From contig CM034604.1 of the NCBI GenBank assembly GCA_020091685.1, positions 713,828-777,827 of the forward strand: DNA of 64,000 bases. The letters run 5' to 3'. The notes under the pieces were generated by a model that ran no database searches, had not been told where the DNA came from, and saw only the letters and a program-made list of their open reading frames with translations. The translations under genes and the position numbers were made by a program. This DNA comes from Lutjanus erythropterus. Lineage: Eukaryota; Chordata; Actinopteri; Lutjaniformes; Lutjanidae. This document shows positions 45,405 to 54,168 of the stretch, one piece after another. Each line of letters starts with the position of its first letter. The first letter of the stretch is position 1.

Positions 45405-47409
45405 GTATATATGTGTGTCCTGTTTTTACTTCCTGTCTTTGTCTGTTTCCCGCCCTTTGTGATTGTCATGTGTGTCACCTGTTGCCCACCTGTGTCTCGT
45501 TAGTTCCCCCTATTTAGTCCCTGTGTTTCTCTGTGTCTTTGTCAGTTTGTGCTGCTTGTTTTTCATGTTGGTCAGCCTGCTTCCCGTTTGTCTCCCTCCC
45601 TGTGTTTTTTCCCTGGACTGTGTTTTGAGTTTGCCTTTTGTGGATTCTGTTTTTCCTTGGACTCTGGATTTTTACCTCCCCTGCATTCCATGTAAGCCTT
45701 TGTTTTGTTGTTTTATTTTATTAAACCCTTTTGAACTGGTACTCTTCCTGGTGTCTGCACTTGGGTCCTTCTTTAGTTGAATTGTTACATACATCACCCA
45801 TTCTTGATGATTGGGATAAATTATGTCCTACCAAAAAATAAAATTTAAAATTTATTAATAGCAACACTTGAATTCAAGTTACATATGGATTTATCTTATG
45901 AGATATATGTAATTTATGAAATATTTTGGTTTGCCTGAAAACACCAGAAATGTCCTCACAACTTAAAACAATTTAAAAATGTGTTAAAAGCCTTCAAAAC
46001 ATAAAACTAACAATACCTACTGATGATACAGATATGAAAATGTGCTATTATAATCATCAGAAAATAGACTTTTTATGAAATGAAATGAAAAACGGACCAT
46101 TTTGTAAACCGTAAGACATCAACTTGTTTTTTTCAAATCTGATGGAGCTGATGGCTACACTTAATAAAAAATTAACTAGGTTTGTTTCAATAGACAAGAG
46201 TTTGATCTTCTAAAACATAGTTTTCATAGTACAGATTTGTCCAAATCCTCAGTATGTTTATTTGACAGCTATAGTTACTGATTACTCTTTCAATTAAGAC
46301 TTTACTTCATCATTGAATACAGTAAAACTCTGTGGAACATTTACATCTATAAACATTTGATACAGCAGTTGGAGCATATTTTCATCATGGCTCTATGTAA
46401 TGTGAAAGGTCATTATGGCGAGCCCACGGAGCAGTATAACCCATGTGTGCAGTTCCCCTCAACTCTACAGAGTATAGAGTGTCTTTAAATTCAGTTTTTT
46501 GTCCAGCAATACAGTCTCACCACTCAAATCAGTCTTGTTCCAGCAAGCAGCTGTTTCAGGGCAAAACTCTCTGATAACCCTTTATACACGACCTACCCAG
46601 CAGCAGACAGACACAGTTATGGGGCTTTTCCACTGACACTTTTGACTGTGCTGAATCAAACCGTGCTGCACTGATTTGCATTTCCATTGCCACTTTTATC
46701 ACACCAAGCTGCGCCTAGCCGCATGCAAGATGGACCTGCTCTGGAGTGGAGCCAAAGTGAGCCCAACCTCCCTCCAAGAGGGCTGCGGTGACACTTTGTC
46801 GACCGCAGCCAACCAATGATGACCCTTCTCTCTCCCCCTCGAACAAGCGAGTGTTGTGATACTCATGTGTGTGCAGGACAGCATAGAGGAAAACTTTTCT
46901 AAATGTGTGTTCAGCTCTTGGTACCTTCTTAGCTTCATACTGAATCTCTGTGCTTTGAAATGTAGTTTCACTCCTGTGTCACTGTTTGTACTTTCAGGTA
47001 TCTACATTATTTTATTGTTTCATATTCACTCTCAGCTGTGTCGGAGTCATTTTAAGTTACTGCTGATGAAACCCCCCCAAAGCGTAATTATATATATATG
47101 AGCTCCTTCAGAGCTCAGCTGACTGTAGTCAGTTATCATAATAACATGTATTCTTTTTATTCTCCCCAGCTCCGAGTGTACATCAACATCACAGTTGGCC
47201 AGGAGGATCAGGACGCTGACCTCCGTGCTCTCCGTTTACTCTCATTCCACTCCATCATCAACCCCTGGGTCTTCATTATCCTCCGGCCCTCTGCTCTAAA
47301 AATCATCTTGAGGAAGTTTCGCAAACCACACAAGTCCACAGCCATCAGCAATCAGGTCACCACGGCTGGGCAGAGGCCTTGCTGTGCAGCTCCACATGCA
47401 GGAGAATGA
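42895..47409 (+). CDS. ptger2: Prostaglandin E2 receptor EP2 subtype (rhodopsin-class GPCR), complete, two exons
   Basis: Seen: exons 42,895-43,674 and 47,170-47,409 join in phase 0 to 339 codons (mammalian EP2 is about 358). Seven membrane helices are recognisable: helix 1 with GN (res. 33-34), helix 2 with 'TDLLGS', helix 3 ending E117-R118-Y119, and helix 7 'SFHSIINPWVFIILRP'. The extracellular-loop signature 'QYCPGTWCF' (res. 164-172) is specific to prostanoid receptors; Arg282 in helix 7 matches the residue that holds the ligand carboxylate. Known: EP2 is a Gs-coupled, cAMP-raising receptor at the plasma membrane. The intron at the end of helix 6 is the conserved position of prostanoid receptor genes. 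The best match from memory is EP2, ahead of DP1 or IP; teleosts have several EP2 paralogues and I cannot say which this is. The ATG at 42,895 is preferred over the in-frame one at 42,778, which would add a non-conserved extension. Confidence 0.92.
43790..43975 (+). repeat. Partial copy of the 'gcagctcta' MITE family
   Basis: The blocks 'aatcagtgtttcccaccgtc', 'aaatgtcttcttttgtccaa', 'accagaacatattcacatta' and 'gaagctgaaatcagaatgtt' are in the family order; both ends are eroded. Confidence 0.55.
45055..45330 (+). repeat. Interspersed repeat ('aagtttccttattcaac' family)
   Basis: It starts 'tcagtggtggaaagagtgct' with stepped 'aagtact' motifs and ends 'cattttaagtttccctattc'. It runs directly into the (AC)n tract. 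Related to 37,720 (+) and 50,010 (-). Confidence 0.55.
45331..45418. repeat. (AC)n microsatellite with TA/TG end
   Basis: A long AC run (to about 45,395) followed by an ATAT/TGTG stretch; about 88 bp in all. Confidence 0.95.
45420..45790 (+). repeat. T/C-rich interspersed repeat
   Basis: 'cctgtgtctcgttagttccc', 'cctatttagtccctgtgttt' and the end 'tgtctgcacttgggtccttc' form a phrase order common in teleost repeats. The 105-codon open frame across it (45,463-45,780) is Cys/Leu/Pro-rich from base composition and is not called as a gene. Class unknown. Confidence 0.45.
46618..46860 (+). repeat. Interspersed repeat starting 'ggggcttttccactgacac'
   Basis: It begins with a 'ggcttttccactg' end, has 'gcatttccattgccact' and closes with a GC-richer part ending 'cagccaaccaatgatgaccc', the layout of a common teleost DNA repeat. 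The minus-strand 90-codon frame here is incidental. Confidence 0.45.
47170..47409 (+). CDS. ptger2: EP2 receptor exon 2 (helix 7 and tail)
   Basis: Acceptor 'tctccccag'; 79 codons from LRVYINITVG to the TGA at 47,407-47,409. It encodes the extracellular loop with the acidic 'GQEDQDAD', helix 7 and a short tail with a Cys pair ('RPCCAAPH') that could be palmitoylated. The upstream open frame starting at 47,098 is intronic. Confidence 0.93.
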   Translation, partial: LRVYINITVGQEDQDADLRALRLLSFHSIINPWVFIILRPSALKIILRKFRKPHKSTAISNQVTTAGQRPCCAAPHAGE

Positions 47410-47834
47410 AGATGACCGTAGACATGGATAAATGACACAAGGCCTCTCAGGCCTGTGGTGTCGTCTCTGAGTTACGGCTGCTGCCTGAAAGTCGAAGATT
47501 GAATCATCAGTTGGAGCAGTATAGGTCGAGCAGTTATGTCAGTCAGAGTGCATCACGAAACAGATAACCTGACATGACAGATGGTTTGTTACACAGAACC
47601 ATCTGGGAAGTCATCCTTAGAAACTGTATGGAAAAGGGCAAACACTTTCAAAAAATACTTGGAAGGTGATTTCATAAATAATCTGTCTATTATGTCTAAC
47701 ATGGGCTAAGTTCAACCAATCAGATCAACAAACCATATGACGTAATATGAGAATTACCTTGCCTGGCAGCTGGACTTGCAAGATCACGAGAATCCTTCAG
47801 TTCTGTGTAACAAACCATCTGGCCTGTCAGGTTA

Positions 47835-48074
47835 CTACCAGCAGAGCCAGGCTGTAAAACTCTTGCAGAAGCTGGTTGGTAGAAGAGAGAAAACATCTTT
47901 TCCATGGAGGAAAGCCTTCAGTGTCATTATTTGCTCTTCTTTCACTGAAGAAATACTCTCCAGTTCAGATATAAGTGGTGCTGTCACAGTATCTATGCTC
48001 ACCTCTTCAGGAGCCACCAGTTTGTTCAAGACTGTTGCTGTTGTCACGCCTAAAACCACTCCTGTAGCTGCCAC
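47835..48074 (-). pseudogene. RecQ-like helicase fragment (probable mobile-element origin)
   Basis: The minus-strand frame ends with 'SSVKEEQIMTLKAFLHGKDV' then 'FSLLPTSFCKSF'. This has the form of the start of a RecQ-type helicase core ('..KEEQ..AL.A...GKDVF..LPTGFGKS'), in which the last block is the ATP-binding P-loop. Here the P-loop Gly residues are replaced (PTSFCKS), and nothing downstream is readable. Fish genomes carry many such helicase genes tied to transposons. The upstream part of the frame is unrecognised. Confidence 0.4.
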
Positions 48075-50009
48075 TAGTCCCTCCTAGGACACTCATTGGT
48101 TGCACCACTGTTGGTGCAGACACAAATGGATAACTTTAGTCCTGGAAAGATGGATTTTCTTATGATTTTGCGAATCCAGCTGCAAAATAGACAAAATCTT
48201 AGAAAAATGCACACATTTCAATGAGCAATTATAAATGAGGGGAATGGAATATATTCACTGGTGCACTTGCTAAAAAATCCTTGTGACAATATGCTGGTGG
48301 GTAACTGATGAGAGAAGGTGAAATAAGTGGTTGGTAAACAAGTATCAACTCTCTAAATCACCACAAACCACAAAACTAACAGTAATGGAAGCAGAGAGGA
48401 GTGAAACGGAGCGCAGGTGAAACACTGTCAGCAGCCTGACAAGAGGGACGCTCTGTTGTGTGTTGGGATTTTATACCTAACAGGACACACACTTTTGAAC
48501 TTTCTAAATCTGCTAAATCTGATTCAAGTGACAAAATTCTCGTACAGCTCTATTCTGAATGTGGACTGAAGAAAGACTACAAACCAAATGGAACTGATTT
48601 GTCACATCTTCGACAGCGCGGTTGAATAACAGGAGGTGCACTGGACTTTGTTGGAGCAGGCGGTCATGTGACACTGTCTGCTCTGCAGAGAGTAGACTTG
48701 AATCATCAGAATGACTGTTATACTGCACTTTGTTGGTTTATGGTGCTGGATATGAGACCAGCAATGAGTGCACAGTTGCACAGAGTCAGTGGCTATTTTA
48801 TTTTTTAAAGTGTTTCAGAGTTCTCTTCATTTTAATTAAAATACACATTTTTAAACCATAATTCTTATTTAGCTTTGATTTAGAAGAGCTACAGAGTTGA
48901 CATGTTATGGTTGAGACACATCTGCCAGCAATATTATTGAATGAATTTGTCTAAAAATAGAAAGTTTACCAGTGCTTGAGCAGTATTCCCACCTTTTTTA
49001 AACCAGGAAGTGAAACGGGTCCTTGGGGTTTAGCTAACCCTTTTTATGCCTGATTTTTATGACAGAAAATCTGGGACACAACTTTAAAGGGCCAACATCT
49101 TCATAGAAAATATATTTTTAAACAGCACATTTTTACACCTGTTATCAGTAGGTATTGTTAGTTTTAGATTTGAAGTTTTTTGGGTTTTTTTTACACATTT
49201 TTAAATTGTTTGAAGTTATGAATTCTTGTCTGGGACGAGGCTGTTTTCTGACATAGAGCACAGACACAGAGCAAAAACAAACATTTCATAAAGTACAAAT
49301 ATTTCATATATATGAATCCTGAAAGAGTACATTTTATCCAAAAAATTGGAATTAGAACATTATTATTAATAATTTACTGAGCCTAGACTAATTGCTTGCT
49401 GATTTGGGACAGCCACCGACTCAAAATCCAATCAAAATCAGATTCTCAATATTGACTTGCATTTCTACAGTATTTGTCATTTGACATACTGACACTGTAC
49501 AATAGCAAACATTGAATACTAGAAAGTGTTGGTAATATGTAGGAGTCACAAAGAATTTTCACTGCCAACAAATATCTGCCTGTCTACAAATACCCTCAGG
49601 CTGTGAGACTGCTTAATTCATCCTCAGCACTAGACCTTATTTATTCATTTTTTATATATTTTTATTTATCTCTACAGTCAGTTCCAATCAGTCAATTAGG
49701 AGGGAACTACAACAACATCTCACTTTACAGTCCAGTTGTAAATGATAAATAAATCACCCCCTTGTAATAAGTCATACACGAATTGATCAAAAGAGCAATA
49801 TGATGAGTATAAAATTGTTTTTTTGTTTTTTTTCAAGAAGCAGTCAAGTCATTATGCATTTTAGTAGCCAGTCAGATGATGTGATCAGAAACGGACCAAT
49901 GAAAACAGTGACATACTGATGAAAAACAAAACCAAACGCTGTGGCAGCACACATCTGGAGTAACGATGTTAATGATTAATCATTAATCGATTAATTGCTG
50001 TTTAACCAA

Positions 50010-50440
50010 TTAAAAATGTATTTGTGGATATTTATTCAATAGATATGACAGCAATTTGCACTGAGCCATTTGTTGAATAAAGACAATTAAACTTCGACAT
50101 AAAATGAGAAAACAATTCCAAAAAAAACCAAAAAAAAAAACAAGAAAAATATTGAAAATGAGGAAAAGAACATGCTTTGTATCTAATAAAGTATTAATGA
50201 TTAATCATTTGTTAGTATTTTCAGCTACTGGTTCAGGAAAACAAACAAAATTTGCCGCCCTAGTTTGGAAAGGTGATAGTGACATCAGTGGTTAAAAGTA
50301 ACTAATATTCTGAGTAGTTTTTGAGATGAATACTTTGTACTTTTACTGAAGTATATTACTTGTAATTGAGTAATATTTTAATAATGTAACAGTACTTGTA
50401 CTTGAGTACAGACCTTCAGTATGCTTTCCACCACTGGTGA
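50010..50440 (-). repeat. Interspersed repeat ('aagtttccttattcaac' family), reverse copy
   Basis: Read in reverse it shares the 'gccatttgttgaataaag' end, the 'attaatgattaatcattt' block and the stepped 'agtact' half ending 'tttccaccactgg' with 45,055-45,330. This is the longest of the three copies. Confidence 0.55.
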
Positions 50441-51546
50441 AAACAATATTTGATAATGATCTGACCTTTAGTTCTACTCTTAAGAAATATCCCACGTCTT
50501 CTCACAGTGACAAACAGGATGTAACCCCTCTCTACCCACCATGCAGTCTCACAGGCAACTTCCTGTGTATGTTTGCTTGCATAATGAATGATCAGCATCT
50601 TGAACAAATCTGCTGAGATTCAACTGGCAAAGTTTAATATCTGTAAAAACTGTATTTTGGGACCATGTATACAGTAGCTGCAGAAGAAGAAGTCTTCAGT
50701 TTATTTCTTGTCACTTTTTTCCATCCTGAGCTCCTACCTATTACTTGGAGCCTCTTTGTTGGCATGCCAAAGATGTGTCTACAACGTGTTTTTGTAAAAA
50801 AGATGTGAAAACACCATCTGTTAGTGGTCTGTCTATGCAATCATTTCGAATCAAACACTGAGAGTTACAGCTTAAGAATAAACAGGTGTAACTACAGCAA
50901 CATATTGATATTTTGTGGTTCGCCATTCAGTTCACAGTAAGCCTTAGTGCTAATTCACCACGGATTTATTTCACTTATCTGTTGTCACTTATCTGTGCTG
51001 TATTTTCTCTTGTGTGACCTCGCAAATCCAACTGCCTTTTAAGTTAACCAAAGCGATGACACTGTACTTATTTTAAGAAAGTGATTTGATCGCAGCAGAA
51101 GGCAACTATCAGATCTGCTGCAGGAAGTATCAAAACACTTTATCAGATAGAGATCTTTCATGTACTCTGTACTGGCACAATGTGGCAGATGAGCTTACAG
51201 CAGAACTTTTCAGATGTTAAATTTTATACAGTTTGGGAGGATTGAGCTCAAAGATTTTAGCTTTGACCAGGAGTATACAGCAGCCAGCTGGGTCCAGCTG
51301 CTCACATCACTTCTGTCCATCCAGACGCACAATGTCAGATCTTTTTCTACATGATCAAACATGAATCTATGTGTTTACTTTAGTGTCACATCGTACAGCT
51401 GAAGATAGAGAAGAAAAGAAGGAATGGGAGAAGGAGAACAACATGTAGGTCTGGGCTGCTTCTGTTCTCTGTGCACGCTCACAATGCAGCTTGTGTAAGC
51501 CTGGTTTGAGTTAGTGTTGACTACACCAGGTTTAATTGTCTTAGTG

Positions 51547-52677
51547 CACATGTGTCAAACTCAAGGCCCGCGGGCCACATCCGGCCCGCGATTCAATTAT
51601 ATACGGCCCGCGAGATGATTGCATGTGTCTATTATGAATGGCCCGTCGGTAAATAGCACTCCCACCACTCATACTACAAGTCCCACAATGCACTGCGACA
51701 GTTGCCGCGCAACTCGAGGAATAAATCAGCTCGCAGTCGCGGAGACGCGAGTTTCTGTCAAACGACAATGTAAACAGGTTTGTCTGTTTAGGCAACTGAC
51801 TCAGTGCAAAGAAACACAAGTATATGAGGAGGGAGATGAGCTGCAGCTTCACCTGAAACCAGGTAAAAGTAAAAATAAGGCTGACCCACAGCAGAGAGAG
51901 AGAGAGAGAGAATATGGACAGATGTGTCGACTTGATATAAAAAACTTTTTATGATCATGAATCATAATATTAATGTACACTTCTGTGGTGCGCGATTTTT
52001 TTTTTTTTTTACTTCAAGTCTGATATGTGTACTTTTAAATACTTAATTGCTGCATTATTGTAAGTCATGATGAAGAGTCCAGACTCTGCCTCTCCTCTTC
52101 ATCTCCTCAGTGTGTGTCAGTGTGCAGTTTAAACTTTTCCTAAAATACTGCTGGTTCTGTGGTGTTACATTTTAAATCTGAAGCCTGCAGTGCACCATAG
52201 AAGCTACAGTTGACTTTTCTATTGAAGATCTCAGTGTGTTTTGGCCTTAATGTTAAATTGAGCAGGTCAATATGCTCATCTGTACCTGATGGGCTGATGG
52301 GTTTGTAATATTATTACATGAGCATATATTTTATGCCAAATGCAGTGCCATTGAGGGTTTGCATGATTAAAGTGTGTGATATCTTGTGTCCAGACAAAAA
52401 ACAAACATTTTCAAATGTAACCCCCACCTCGATATGTGAGCTTAAATATTCTGAGCTGAAATATTCTTGTTTTGCTTTGTTATTGTTGAAAAAAAATATT
52501 TTAAATCTTATTTATTTTATTGAGGAAAAAGTTGTTGCAGTCTGGCTGTTCAAATTCATATTTCTGAATAAAACATAGTCAGTTTTAAACTGTTCAATAA
52601 ATCTTAATCCTGTTTGGCCCGCTACTTAGACTGTGTTTTAAATTTTGGCCCCTTCTGTGATTGAGTGTGACCCCCTG
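51547..52677 (+). mobile_element. Non-autonomous hAT-like transposon
   Basis: The 8-bp sequence 'tcttagtg' flanks the element on both sides (51,539-51,546 and 52,678-52,685), the target duplication length of hAT elements. The ends are imperfect inverted repeats: 'cacatgtgtcaaactcaagg' on the left and 'ttgagtgtgaccccctg' on the right, with 'ggcccgcgggcc' and 'ttggccc' blocks just inside. The 1,131-bp interior has no transposase; the longest frame (51,619-51,954, 111 codons) has no domain and ends in an (AG)n run. An internal segment recurs at 21,495. Confidence 0.85.
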
Positions 52678-52685
52678 TCTTAGTG

Positions 52686-52863
52686 GAACGGTTTAAGCTT
52701 TGAGTGGAAGGTGAAGTTAATTCAAGCCAGGCTTTTTCCCTTAAGCACAGACTTATTTATCAGCCTTGATGGAACCCCCATGACAACCAAACCAAGTGTC
52801 AGTTGTTTCTACACTGGTCATAAGAGTCCACGCTTTGTACTGATGTCCATACGCACATTTATT
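52686..52863. other. Short stretch between hAT and BEL/Pao elements
   Basis: 178 bp of unique-looking sequence between the hAT target duplication and the BEL/Pao 3' LTR. The open frame 52,711-52,983 runs into the LTR and is not a gene. Nothing else identified. Confidence 0.6.
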
Positions 52864-53355
52864 TGCGAAGATGTATCATGGAACACCGTGAAAACTAGAA
52901 ATAAGCAGAAAATAGTTTCAAGCACAAACCTCAAAATAATAACAAACATACATTCTGTCTCATTTCCCTACAAACCCGAGTAACACAGCATTAAAAACAG
53001 GGTAATTTATCATAATAATTACCGTGTTCGCCTGGTAGACCAGCTGTAGGATCAAGGGAGAGAGCGTAAACGTCCGCTGTCCATGCTCGGCATTTTTAGT
53101 CTCTTTTTTTTGTTTTTTGCCCGGCCTTTTCTCCCGCTAAACTTCTGGGTCATTGTCACGTGATTCACAAAGAAAATACATTTGACATTGTATATTCAAG
53201 GAGACAACATAATAATAACTCAAGCTCTTAATCTATCCCAAATGACAGCAAATAAAATATTCTATAACAGCATGAGAAACTGTTTAACCTCAAAGGGGGG
53301 CCTCTGATGTTGTCATGGCAACATGCAAACAATGCCGTCATCAGCGCCAGCTACA
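52864..53355 (-). repeat. 3' LTR of the BEL/Pao element
   Basis: Direct copy of 59,925-60,415, 492 bp, TG..CA ends. Differences between the two copies are mostly C/T or A/T transitions and transversions scattered along the length, plus a G interrupting the T-tract here. Confidence 0.93.
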
Positions 53356-53679
53356 CTCCCACCAAATTACCCTTGATTCATTAATAACAAATACAACTGT
53401 GGTGTTTGGTACATTGTACACCCTTCAAGAATCAATGGTAATTTCCCAGTTTTTTCAAGTTCACTCAGAGAACATCTAGAACTGCAATACTGTTGAAATT
53501 TTTAAACTCTTTGGTCAAAATTGACATGTTTACCTTAACACAAAGTTTCATACCAACATTAATGTGAAACAACATTAATTGAACACACCTCTAAATACAC
53601 ATAGGTTCAACCTTCCAACACTAGTTGTGAAAGGAGATGAGTGGTCGCTAGGGAACTGGTTTGAAGTTGAAGGAATGTT
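53356..53679 (-). other. BEL/Pao 3' untranslated segment
   Basis: About 325 bp between the end of pol and the 3' LTR; it ends (minus strand) in 'ggtgggag', the presumed polypurine tract. No envelope-like frame is present. Confidence 0.65.
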
Positions 53680-54168
53680 TTAGCTGCTTTCCACCAGAAC
53701 GACCAACTTCTGGATGGGTCTTTGAACAACAGAAGGCTTGCTGAGGCGTTCTCCCCTTTTTTCTAACTTTCTCTCTCCTAACTGTATTGTATTTTTTCGT
53801 ACCAGTCCATCATCACCCTTATGTACTTCAAGGACCCTAGCAAGTTTCCATTCATTACGAGGGACCTCTTCTTCCTTGACGATTACAACATCACCAACTT
53901 GTACGTTTCGTCTTGAGGTTTGCCATCATTGCCTGAGTGTGATGTTGGCAAGATATTCTTTTCTCCATCTGTTCCAAAATTGTTCAGACAAATATTGCAC
54001 TCTTCTCCATCGCTTTTTGGCATACAAGTCTTCCTTAACAAATTTACCCGGTGGACGCAGTGGAACAGAGGATTTCATGGTGACCAGGTGGTTGGGTGTT
54101 AATGGCTCCAGACCTGTGGAATCGCTGATGCTGTCAACAGTTGGTGGGCGGTTATTAACAATGGACAT
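53680..54168 (-). pseudogene. BEL/Pao integrase C-terminal part, shifted and interrupted
   Basis: It continues the integrase after the frame change: 'MSIVNNRPPTVDSISDSTG', 'TPNHLVTMKSSVP', 'RRVQYLSEQFWNRWRKEYL'. It is then interrupted by an in-frame TGA (53,926-53,928), after which 'RRNVQVGDVVIVKEEEVPRN' and 'WKLARVLEVHKGDDGLVR' follow in the same frame to a TAA at 53,680-53,682. The last part is the SH3-like DNA-binding domain of Pao-type integrases. Confidence 0.85.

Larger units (their letters stand above)
43675..47169. other. EP2 receptor intron
   Basis: A 3.5-kb intron with a partial MITE copy (43,790), a G10 homopolymer at about 44,156, an 'aagtttccttattcaac' family repeat (45,055), a large (AC)n microsatellite, an unclassified repeat at 45,420 and a further repeat at 46,618. 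No gene supported. Confidence 0.85.
47410..51538. other. EP2 receptor 3' side and intergenic DNA
   Basis: No host gene recognised. Contains a helicase-like pseudogene fragment (47,835), a small LINE-like scrap (49,575-49,640, 'YPQAVRLLNSSSALD'), and a reverse copy of the 'aagtttccttattcaac' repeat (50,010). Other open frames of 60-70 codons show no domain. Confidence 0.55.

Noticed and set aside
45463-45780. 105-codon Cys/Leu-rich frame in the EP2 intron
   Set aside because: It lies in a T/C-rich interspersed repeat; composition explains the open frame.
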